Positions 1 through 5,854 of a stretch of 9,274 nucleotides of DNA are shown here, piece by piece. The stretch covers positions 1 to 9,274 of the forward strand of contig JAEDHZ010000051.1 in assembly GCA_016292705.1 (NCBI GenBank). Reading direction: 5' to 3'. Below the pieces are notes generated by a model. It ran no database searches. It saw only the letters and a program-made list of their open reading frames with translations, and was not told where the DNA came from. The stretch comes from Clostridiaceae bacterium. Its GTDB lineage: Bacteria > Bacillota > Clostridia > Oscillospirales > Acutalibacteraceae. Position 1 is the stretch's first letter. Every line of letters begins with the position of its first letter. A program made the translations under genes and the position numbers.

Positions 1-1360
1 TGATTCGGGAGACACCGCAAAGAGAACACGGCTTCTTGAAGGCTTCTGGGCAAGAACCTATTCCCTCAGTGAAGAGGGCAAGGAAATTGACGGCTATATC
101 CATTGGAAACACAACGGAGACGGAACAGCAACAGGTGTTTCAACAAAGAAACAAACCGAGGCCGGCTATCTCCTCAGCGGAGAAAACCTCCGCGGTGTGA
201 CTGTTGACGCCTCCGGAGAAATTCCTCAAAGGCTCTGGAACGATCTCATCGGCTCCGGCTACGATATCAGCGACATCGTTTACAAAGGCGACACAAGCTC
301 GGATGAAATTATCGGACATCTATTCATCTATAAGCTCGCTTATGATATTCTCGGTCCGGAGGACGAAGAAATCAGGCAGCTTATTGCAAGAACGATGGAT
401 TCCTTTGCTCAGCACATTGTTGACAACGGCTACTCCCTTTGCGACGGAAGCGGTCAGCCCACCACATGGGGAAAATTCAACCGTACCTATCTCCACAACG
501 GACAGGTGCTCGGCGGTGCACCGCTCCAGACATCGGTAATTCTTTCCGCTTTCAAGCTTGCCGCCTATGTCACAGGCGACCAGAAATGGGAGAATGAATA
601 CCGCATGGCGGCGCTCGACCCGGCTTATGAATATGCAAAAGTCATGACACAGGAACTTGAACGCTATAACATGTCCATTCTTGAATATGCAAACAGTGTT
701 TCTCCGATCATCGGCTTCATTCTCCGCCCGATTGTCGGCACCGACCTGTTCCGCTTTGTATACCGCATCATCCTTAACTATTCCGATGAGGAAATGGCTA
801 TGCTTGCCTACTATCTCCTTTTCCAGATGGAGGATGACGAAACCCTCCTTTCATACTATAGAGAAGGTCTCAACGATTGGTGGTATTCCATTTCTCACAG
901 CGAAAACCCCTGCTGGTATTACATCTATCAGCTCGCATATCCCAACGAGGAGAAAACCGACATCTACGGCAACAGCCTCATTGAAACCGCTTCATGGTCG
1001 CTTAACCGCCATCCTATAGATACACGACGCTATCTTGCCTCAAACAGCAATCGTGACGATATCACAATGTTTGACCTGGAAGCAGCCGGAATCGGCGGAA
1101 CTGCTGAACTCTCCTACGACCCGAATGTTAAAAAACCTAAGTTTTATCAGAACAAGAACGGAATCCTTCAGATAATCGGCGTTGTTCTTTGCGGCGGAAA
1201 GCTCCCCTGGAAGGTTGCCGCTCCCGATGAAAGAGAACTGCACAAATATAACGGCTCAACCTATCGCCTCGGAACAGAATCGCAGTCCGAAGTTATGGAA
1301 GGTTCAACGACCTACACTCTTCCGTATTGGATGGGCAGATATCACGGAATGATTAAATAA
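1..1360 (+). CDS. C-terminal part of an uncharacterised, probably helical-toroid protein (5' end outside window)
   Basis: The reading frame is open from position 2, with no stop before 1358-1360, so the GTG at 197 is not the true start and the gene enters from the left; 452 codons are visible. No function is assigned. The block DTSSDEIIGHLFIYKLAYDI, then a DNGYSLCDGSGQPTTWGKFN segment, a YSDEEMAMLAYYLL helix, WYYIYQLAYP, and the ending TLPYWMGRYHG match from memory a family of large bacterial proteins annotated as hypothetical and expected to fold as an (alpha/alpha)6 barrel, like many carbohydrate-active enzymes. Aromatic and acidic residues are abundant, as in sugar-binding proteins, but no catalytic site can be named. 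The C terminus appears complete. Any signal peptide would lie outside the window. The gene stands alone on + and converges on the - strand gene at 1456. Coding status is very likely; the fold is an inference. Confidence 0.85.
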   Translation, partial: DSGDTAKRTRLLEGFWARTYSLSEEGKEIDGYIHWKHNGDGTATGVSTKKQTEAGYLLSGENLRGVTVDASGEIPQRLWNDLIGSGYDISDIVYKGDTSSDEIIGHLFIYKLAYDILGPEDEEIRQLIARTMDSFAQHIVDNGYSLCDGSGQPTTWGKFNRTYLHNGQVLGGAPLQTSVILSAFKLAAYVTGDQKWENEYRMAALDPAYEYAKVMTQELERYNMSILEYANSVSPIIGFILRPIVGTDLFRFVYRIILNYSDEEMAMLAYYLLFQMEDDETLLSYYREGLNDWWYSISHSENPCWYYIYQLAYPNEEKTDIYGNSLIETASWSLNRHPIDTRRYLASNSNRDDITMFDLEAAGIGGTAELSYDPNVKKPKFYQNKNGILQIIGVVLCGGKLPWKVAAPDERELHKYNGSTYRLGTESQSEVMEGSTTYTLPYWMGRYHGMIK

Positions 1361-1381
1361 TTTAATGATTAAATGAGAGAA

Positions 1382-1426
1382 CTCCCCGTGAAAGTGCAAT
1401 GCACCTTCACGGGGAGCTTTTCTTTT
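1382..1426 (+). terminator. Rho-independent terminator, possibly bidirectional
   Basis: Arms CTCCCCGTGAA (1382-1392) and TTCACGGGGAG (1406-1416) pair over 11 bp. After one A-C mismatch the stem continues with GTGC/GCAC around a 3-nt AAT loop, and CTTTTCTTTTG follows. It starts 21 bp after the stop of the + strand gene. Read on -, the same hairpin follows the gene ending at 1456 but has a weaker T tract (TTCTCTCATTT), so it may serve both convergent genes. Confidence 0.93.
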
Positions 1427-1455
1427 GTCACGATACACGGAGTTACCCGTCATTT

Positions 1456-2349
1456 TCATTTATCGGTTATATAGTCCTCAAGGTCGATTTCACTTTTTTC
1501 AATGACGGGATAGGCTCTTGAGAAGGGTACAAGACCACCGTCCGGATCAAGCTTCATAAAGACATAATAAGCAGTATCGGCTTTAAGTCCCGGCGGAAGA
1601 AGAATATAATCAAGCTTTCCGAGTTCTTTGCTTTTGCTGTCTTTTGCGTCAGCAACCCTGAAGCTGTCAACCTGATAGCGGGCAACATATTTGTTTTGAG
1701 CGACTTCATGCGAAACCTTGATTTCAGCAATCACATCTGCTTCGTCCGCCAGAACTGACTTGTCGGTCGAAGAAGAAACCTTGAGACGTTTTCCGAGTGC
1801 AGAACCGACAATACCTTTCTTCAAGGCGTTCTTTGCATTTTTTTCAACCTCTGACGGGTTTATTTCAACCTTTCCGTTTTCAACGGTTTCGATACCGTTT
1901 TCCCCGACTGCAAGAACTGTTCCTTTAATTGTGCTTGAAAAAATGGGGTGAGGATAAAGTGCGCTTCCCCCACTTTGAAGGAAAAGATAATATTCCTTTC
2001 CTGAAATCAATCTCTCGTCCGCTTCGTCATAAACATAAATCTCCTCGGGGGTGTTTTCCGTGTAATCCTCAATGACACGGAAAACGCTTTCGTTCAAATA
2101 GTAATTGAATTTTTCGGAAGAAAGAAGAACTGCTTTAACAATGTTGGTTGAATGCTTACAAATATCCTCGACATCTGAATAAGGCGCAGAGGAAAGTCTG
2201 TTGACTTCGACTTCGGCGGATTGATTTGTCTGCGCCGAAGTCTGCGGCTCGGTTTCCTTTTTTTCAAAAGGTGAGCTTCCTAAGAAAGCCGCCGCCACTG
2301 CAACCGCAACGATGAGAACCACTGCAATAACTGCTATTGATTTTTTCAC
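1456..2349 (-). CDS. Membrane-anchored extracellular protein with two copies of a beta-rich repeat domain
   Basis: The 297-residue protein has a single N-terminal hydrophobic segment (about residues 5-23) and no lipobox cysteine, so it is probably an uncleaved anchor with the rest outside. A low-complexity E/T/Q/S linker (about 29-50) follows. Residues 60-145 and 199-285 look like two copies of one domain: both have a first strand (NIVKAVLLS / DVIAEIKVS), then FRV, then a short acidic stretch, then L-x-x-G/D and YYLF / YYVF, ending near a proline-containing segment. Firmicute proteins with this layout resemble NTR/TIMP-like beta barrels, but the disulfide cysteines of that family are absent (only Cys64 is present); this assignment is inference. 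The start is GTG, with AAGGAGGG 8 nt upstream. It lies 14 bp after the metalloprotease gene and is very likely co-transcribed with it. I do not recognise a named family. Confidence 0.88.
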   Translation of the reverse strand: MKKSIAVIAVVLIVAVAVAAAFLGSSPFEKKETEPQTSAQTNQSAEVEVNRLSSAPYSDVEDICKHSTNIVKAVLLSSEKFNYYLNESVFRVIEDYTENTPEEIYVYDEADERLISGKEYYLFLQSGGSALYPHPIFSSTIKGTVLAVGENGIETVENGKVEINPSEVEKNAKNALKKGIVGSALGKRLKVSSSTDKSVLADEADVIAEIKVSHEVAQNKYVARYQVDSFRVADAKDSKSKELGKLDYILLPPGLKADTAYYVFMKLDPDGGLVPFSRAYPVIEKSEIDLEDYITDK

Positions 2350-2357
2350 AACAAATT

Positions 2358-2366
2358 CCCTCCTTA
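2358..2366 (-). promoter_or_regulatory. Ribosome binding site overlapping the upstream stop codon
   Basis: On the - strand, AAGGAGGG (2365-2358) sits 8 nt before the GTG at 2349. Its first bases are part of the TAA stop (2366-2364) of the metalloprotease gene. A ribosome finishing the protease therefore sits directly on this site, which suggests coupled translation of the two proteins. It also fixes the GTG at 2349 as the start. Confidence 0.8.
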
Positions 2367-2999
2367 GCTGTAAAATAAGTTGTAAATCTGTTTAATTTGC
2401 CGTTTGTCCCTATTGGTCAGTGTGATGTTTGAAGATTCATATGCATACATCACATCACCGGTGTATGAAGAATGCCCAATCCAACCGAACATATGGCCCA
2501 TTTCATGAGTCGCAATATTAGTATAGTTTGCTTGTGTTGCAGACGCCCTTTTAATTATCGCGGTTTGTCCAACACTTAATCTTTCAACTGTTTTGTTAGT
2601 ATTGTTATATTTCACAGTATGAGTTGTACCAGTAAAATTCACTGAAGTCAAACCGGCATCGTCTATCAACAAATCGGGGAATATAGAGTAAAGCTGTGAC
2701 CATGTTCCGCCATAAATACTATACAGAGCATAGTTTGCTGGTGCTGAAAATATCGAAAGCGGTAGCACAGCATCCCACACATCCTCTGCATGCGCCACGG
2801 CTGTGTTAAACCTTGAGGCGAAAGTGCTGTCGTTCTGCACTAAATTGTATGTGCAGTATGAACCTTCTAACAATGTGTATCCGACTCGATTATAATCAGA
2901 ATACCAATAGTTGATTGTCGGGGTTGCGGCAAAAGACGGTATAACCAAAATAATTGAAAAAACAAATACAAGAAATAGAGATAATAATCGTTTAAACAT
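2364..2999 (-). CDS. Secreted matrixin-like zinc metalloprotease
   Basis: The 211-residue protein starts with a signal peptide (MFKRL, a hydrophobic core to about residue 20, then PSFAA; cleavage after Ala24 or Ala25), so it is exported. The active site is HEMGHMFGWIGH at 165-176, with His165, catalytic Glu166 and His169, then Gly172 and His176. DVMYA at 182-186 supplies the methionine of a metzincin Met-turn. The preceding helix-like region (about 60-80) and the strand NYTNIATHE fit matrixin-like enzymes of Firmicutes. The third histidine is one residue farther along than in the usual HExxHxxGxxH motif. No propeptide cysteine switch is visible. The start is ATG, with GGAGG 7 nt upstream. The gene is visibly more AT-rich than the large operon to its right. 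Substrate is unknown; a peptidase acting outside the cell is likely. It is followed 14 bp later by the two-domain anchored protein. Confidence 0.9.
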   Translation of the reverse strand: MFKRLLSLFLVFVFSIILVIPSFAATPTINYWYSDYNRVGYTLLEGSYCTYNLVQNDSTFASRFNTAVAHAEDVWDAVLPLSIFSAPANYALYSIYGGTWSQLYSIFPDLLIDDAGLTSVNFTGTTHTVKYNNTNKTVERLSVGQTAIIKRASATQANYTNIATHEMGHMFGWIGHSSYTGDVMYAYESSNITLTNRDKRQIKQIYNLFYS

Positions 3000-3020
3000 A
3001 TAACAACCTCCATATATTTA

Positions 3021-3098
3021 TTATTCTTTCCTAACTATACAATTTACCGTTGCCTTTCGCTCTGACAACGGCAGGAAAATTACCGGTGGAGTTTTCAT
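3021..3098 (-). CDS. Possible 25-residue leader or small peptide upstream of the metalloprotease
   Basis: An ATG at 3098-3096 is preceded at 7-nt spacing by AAGGAG (3111-3106), one of the better ribosome binding sites in the window. The frame encodes 25 residues beginning MKTPPVIFLPLSERKA and ending in VRKE, then TAA TAA. It lies between a promoter-like sequence (3163-3191) and the protease start, with a 21-bp gap to the latter. The peptide has a short hydrophobic run but no signal peptide, one cysteine, and a basic end. It resembles nothing I can name. It could be a translated leader that controls the protease, an independent small protein, or a remnant of a longer gene. The binding site and placement support translation; there is no homology evidence. 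Confidence 0.45.
   Translation of the reverse strand: MKTPPVIFLPLSERKATVNCIVRKE
3047..3071 (-). promoter_or_regulatory. Stem-loop inside the leader ORF
   Basis: In the - strand RNA, CCGUUGUC pairs with GGCAACGG (8 bp including one U-G pair) around the 9-nt loop AGAGCGAAA. It lies about 50 nt upstream of the protease start, inside the 25-codon ORF. No T tract follows, so it is not a terminator. Translation of the small ORF would open it, so it could take part in leader-dependent control or mRNA stability; this is inference. Confidence 0.4.
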
Positions 3099-3162
3099 TT
3101 TTGTTCTCCTTTCTTTTAATACTTTGAGCAACTGTGATATTTCGAATTTATCTTTAAATTAG

Positions 3163-3191
3163 ATTATAAGAACATAACAGAAAAGGCGCAA
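3163..3191 (-). promoter_or_regulatory. Putative sigma-A promoter of the leader-metalloprotease unit
   Basis: On the - strand there is a perfect TATAAT -10 box (3168-3163), 17 nt downstream of TTGCGC (3191-3186), which matches only the TTG of the -35 consensus. Transcription would begin near 3156, giving about 45 nt of leader before the ribosome binding site of the small ORF. The weak -35 suggests an activator could be needed; paired palindromes lie about 80-120 bp upstream. Confidence 0.55.
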
Positions 3192-3261
3192 AGCATTATC
3201 GTGTCGTATCGGTTTTCTCAGTTTCAAAATACCATTAATTTTCATGAATTTCAAGACATAT

Positions 3262-3313
3262 TGCAAAACTGCACATTTTTTTTGTGCAGACTGCACATTA
3301 TTTGTGCAAAACT
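3262..3313. repeat. Two tandem palindromes, candidate regulator-binding sites
   Basis: CTGCACA (3269-3275), seven T, TGTGCAG (3283-3289) forms the first palindrome. TGCACA (3292-3297), TTATT, TGTGCA (3303-3308) forms the second. Their centres are about 21 bp apart, two helical turns, and the pair is flanked by the direct repeat TGCAAAACT at 3262-3270 and 3305-3313. This spacing is typical of side-by-side binding of two protein dimers. There is no gene here. The site lies between the tadA terminator and the promoter of the protease unit. The regulator is unknown. Confidence 0.5.
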
Positions 3314-3382
3314 CATAAAACAATGCAAAATATTTTTCCCTCCCTCAGTCAGTTATCGCTGACAACTTCCGCAGAAGAAACC

Positions 3383-3421
3383 AAAGAAAAAGCAGAGCCT
3401 ACCAATAAAAGTAAGCTCTGC
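3383..3421 (-). terminator. Rho-independent terminator of the five-gene operon
   Basis: On the - strand, GCAGAGCTTAC (3421-3411) pairs with GTAGGCTCTGC (3402-3392) over 11 bp, with one U-G pair and an 8-nt loop. TTTTTCTTT (3391-3383) follows at once. It lies 111 nt after the tadA stop and insulates the operon from the protease unit. Confidence 0.9.
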
Positions 3422-3490
3422 AAACAATGACAAGTGTAAAGCCAAGGTATGACTATACATCACACATCCACTTGTTTTTTTGCGCTTTTA

Positions 3491-3523
3491 GATAATAGAT
3501 AAGAGATAATGGATAATAGATAA
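3491..3523. repeat. Short GATAATAGATAA tandem repeat
   Basis: GATAATAGATAA occurs at 3491-3502 and again, perfectly, at 3512-3523 (21-bp period). A further GATAAT lies between them at 3505-3510. The stretch is AT-only apart from the G residues and ends about 9 bp from the tadA stop codon. It looks like a degenerate intergenic microrepeat. No function is visible. Confidence 0.6.
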
Positions 3524-3531
3524 CGAATGCT

Positions 3532-3978
3532 TTACCTCAAAGCAGTGAAAAATTCCGTAAGCAAAGACCTGCACTCGCTTTCAAGGAAACCTCCGACAAC
3601 ACTCATTGCGTTGTTGAAAGGAGAAAGACCGTCTTCCCGGCTGATAACTGCTCCTGCCGCTTCGTCATACGCACCGAAAACAAGCTTTGAAAGCCTTGAA
3701 TTAGCTATTGCGCCGGCGCACATACTGCACGGCTCAAGCGTAACATAAAGCTCACAGCCGGAAAGCCTCCAATCACCAAGCGTTTTTGCAGCCTTGTGTA
3801 TGGCTTCAATCTCCGCATGTGCAAGCGGTGTTTTTTCCTTTTCACGACGGTTTCTTCCCTCACCGATGATTTCTCCGCCTTTCACAACAACAGCTCCGAC
3901 AGGGATTTCTCCGTCCTCAGCCGCAGTGTGTGCAAGAGCCAAAGCCCTTTCCATGAATCTTTTTTCCACCGCCGTCAC
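3532..3978 (-). CDS. tadA: tRNA-specific adenosine deaminase TadA
   Basis: TadA converts adenosine-34 to inosine in the anticodon of tRNA-Arg(ACG), letting one tRNA read several CGN codons. The 148-residue length is normal. The cytidine/deoxycytidylate deaminase signature is complete: His54-Ala-Glu56 (zinc ligand and proton shuttle, in PLAHAEIEAI) and Pro83-Cys84-x-x-Cys87 (the other two ligands, in LEPCSMCAGA). N-terminal EIPVGAVVV and C-terminal FGAYDEAAGA also fit TadA. In Firmicutes this family can be confused with guanine deaminase, but the HAE/PCSMC context and FMERAL start favour TadA. The start is taken as the GTG overlapping the upstream stop (GTGA, 4 bp), which indicates translational coupling; a GTG three codons later is an alternative. 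It is the last gene of the five-gene operon. Confidence 0.95.
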   Translation of the reverse strand: MTAVEKRFMERALALAHTAAEDGEIPVGAVVVKGGEIIGEGRNRREKEKTPLAHAEIEAIHKAAKTLGDWRLSGCELYVTLEPCSMCAGAIANSRLSKLVFGAYDEAAGAVISREDGLSPFNNAMSVVGGFLESECRSLLTEFFTALR

Positions 3979-4997
3979 CCCACGGTTTTAACATACTGAG
4001 CAGTGAAATAAAGCATCAGCGCAATGGCAAGAAGCATAGGCGGCGTTGTGAGATATGCTAACACCTTTGACGGTAAGGAAAGCGCAGTCCGTGTTCTGAA
4101 ACCCGGAAGGCTGTTTGCCCTTTTCACAAATGCAACAAAGCACAGAATACCGGCTAAGATGAGTGCATATATCATCAGCGAGACAGTGTAATTGAGCAGC
4201 TTTTCCTCAACACTGTCGCTCAGATACGAAATAGCGAGAGAGACGCAGTTGTTGAGCGCATGGATAATGACGGCTGTCCAGAGCGTTCCTGTTTTTATGC
4301 TCAGATAACCCAAGGCAAAACCAACAATAAGCGCAAACGGAGCCTGAATCAGATTGCAGTGCATTAAAGCAAAAACAAGAGCCGCCATTGCAATTGCAAA
4401 ACCGTCTCCGAATTTTCTGAGGTTTTGCATAATGTAGCCTCTGAAAGCAATTTCCTCAACAAAAGCCGCAACAACAACGATCCGGCAAAACGAAACAACA
4501 AAACCGAAGGCACCCTCAGGCATTGCAAGTTCCGGCGAGGAAAGCTCAACACCGAAAGCGGAAACAAACGATATGAGCATATTTGTGACGATGTTTGCAG
4601 CCATGCAGAATCCGAGTCCTGAAACCACGGCAAGCGGCATCAGTCCTTTTGCCTTAGGCTTTTCAAACGGCAGGCTGTTTTTCAGTCCTGACTTTTTTTC
4701 AATCAGCTTTCCGAAAACAGAAAACGGAAGCAGAACTGACAAAAGAATGATGAGAATATCCACTCCGGCCTGGAAAAGAGAGTCGCTCATGTATTTTTCG
4801 TAGAGCCCGGCGAGCGTCATGAGCGAAACCAAAATGTTTTGAACAAGAACAAGCGTTAGCACGGCGCATGAAGCAAATGCACTCTGCAGCCGCAGTTCCT
4901 TTTTCTCTCTCCTTTTGCGTTCAAGAATCATCCGATCCGGAGCGCCGTAATAGTTCTGAGGCTGAGGCGGTGTGTAATAACCGTTTTCTTCGTTCAA
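3975..4997 (-). CDS. CPBP family intramembrane metalloprotease (CAAX protease/Abi-like)
   Basis: This is a multi-pass membrane protein with about eight hydrophobic segments. Numbered from the chosen start (340 residues), the CPBP motifs are all present: Glu181-Glu182-x-x-x-Arg186 (VEEIAFRGYI), Phe209-x-x-x-His213 (FALMH) and His246-x-x-x-Asn250 (HALNN). These form the intramembrane active site of Rce1-type proteases. In bacteria the family serves in peptide maturation, bacteriocin self-immunity or unknown roles; none can be chosen here. A cytosolic N-terminal tail (YYTPPQPQNYYG, then a basic K/R/E stretch) precedes the first membrane segment. The frame is open to a TTG at 5024 that has no ribosome site. 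The TTG at 4997 has AAAGGTG 8 nt upstream and is preferred. It overlaps tadA by 4 bp and lies 39 bp after the SDR gene. Several TTG/GTG starts compete, so the exact N terminus is uncertain. Confidence 0.93.
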   Translation of the reverse strand: MNEENGYYTPPQPQNYYGAPDRMILERKRREKKELRLQSAFASCAVLTLVLVQNILVSLMTLAGLYEKYMSDSLFQAGVDILIILLSVLLPFSVFGKLIEKKSGLKNSLPFEKPKAKGLMPLAVVSGLGFCMAANIVTNMLISFVSAFGVELSSPELAMPEGAFGFVVSFCRIVVVAAFVEEIAFRGYIMQNLRKFGDGFAIAMAALVFALMHCNLIQAPFALIVGFALGYLSIKTGTLWTAVIIHALNNCVSLAISYLSDSVEEKLLNYTVSLMIYALILAGILCFVAFVKRANSLPGFRTRTALSLPSKVLAYLTTPPMLLAIALMLYFTAQYVKTVG

Positions 4998-5036
4998 AAA
5001 AATCACACCTTTCTTTTTTTGCAATCAGCGTATAAA

Positions 5037-5831
5037 TCATCCGCCGTATATCATTCCGATAATGCGGTTAACAGCTCGGACGGGAAGCAGCTTTGAAAGG
5101 ACTGCGAAAAGCTTATAGTTTGCACCGGTCGTTGAAAGCGGCTTCGGGTTCTTTTTCCGTGCGAGGGCATGAACGGCTTTTGCAATTCTTTCCGGGCTCA
5201 TCCCGTTTTGCTCGTCATGTTCCATCTGCGCAACACTTTTTGCAATAATATCGCCATAAACTGACTCTCCGGAAACTTCCTTTTCCCGTTCCTGAGTGAA
5301 TGATGTTCTGACATCACCGGGCATCAGTGCGCAAACGCTGATATTGAACGGGCGAAGCTCATTTGCGAGGGCAAGAGTGAGGGAATTCACCGCACTTTTT
5401 GAGGCAGAATAAAACGCCTGGAACGGTATCGAAAGAGGTGCAGCCATTGAACTGATGTTGATTATTCTTCCGCCGTTGTTCTTCCTCATATATCCGCAAA
5501 CAGCACGACAGCACAAAAAGCAACCGAAAAAGTTCACATCAAACTGCTTTTTTGCCTGAGACAGAGAGGTGAACTCAACCGCTCCGGAAATTCCGAAACC
5601 GGCATTGTTTATCAGAAGGTCAATTTGCCCCTCTTTTTCAAATATTTCTCCGAACGCCGCTTCAACCTGATTCTCATCCGTAACATCGCAGGTGATGTGG
5701 CAGGTATCGTCAAACTTTTTGCTTCTGCTCAGAGAATAGACAACACAGCCGTCCCGGAGAAAAGCCTCGGCGCAGGCACGACCAATTCCGCTGCTTGCGC
5801 CGGTTATTACAACAACTTCTTTTTTATTCAT
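5037..5831 (-). CDS. Short-chain dehydrogenase/reductase (classical SDR)
   Basis: This is an NAD(P)-dependent Rossmann-fold oxidoreductase. Numbered from the chosen start (264 residues), TGASSGIG near residues 10-17 binds the cofactor, CDVTD binds the adenine, and NNAGFG follows. The catalytic serine lies in NISSM, and YSASK supplies Tyr and Lys. This is the full classical SDR set, and the length is normal. An Arg after the second strand (SLSRSKKF) suggests NADPH preference, as inference. The substrate cannot be read from sequence; the ending AVLSKLLPVRAVNRIIGMIYG is hydrophobic, as in SDRs that act on lipids or sterol-like compounds. The frame is open to a TTG at 5858 that overlaps the sugar transferase stop as TTGA. 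The ATG at 5831, with a modest GGAAG close upstream, places TGASSGIG at the usual distance and is preferred. It is the third gene of the operon. Confidence 0.94.
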   Translation of the reverse strand: MNKKEVVVITGASSGIGRACAEAFLRDGCVVYSLSRSKKFDDTCHITCDVTDENQVEAAFGEIFEKEGQIDLLINNAGFGISGAVEFTSLSQAKKQFDVNFFGCFLCCRAVCGYMRKNNGGRIINISSMAAPLSIPFQAFYSASKSAVNSLTLALANELRPFNISVCALMPGDVRTSFTQEREKEVSGESVYGDIIAKSVAQMEHDEQNGMSPERIAKAVHALARKKNPKPLSTTGANYKLFAVLSKLLPVRAVNRIIGMIYGG

Positions 5832-5854
5832 ATACTTCCGCTTTCTCAAACATG

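Noticed and set aside
3076..3312. Possible riboswitch in the leader of the protease unit.
   Set aside because: The predicted leader is only about 45 nt before the first ribosome site and no known riboswitch core can be recognised.
3430..3481. Hairpin-like ACAAGTG / CACTTGT followed by a T run on the + strand, suggesting a + strand terminator or small RNA.
   Set aside because: The loop is over 30 nt, the stem only 7 bp, and no + strand gene or promoter lies upstream in the window.
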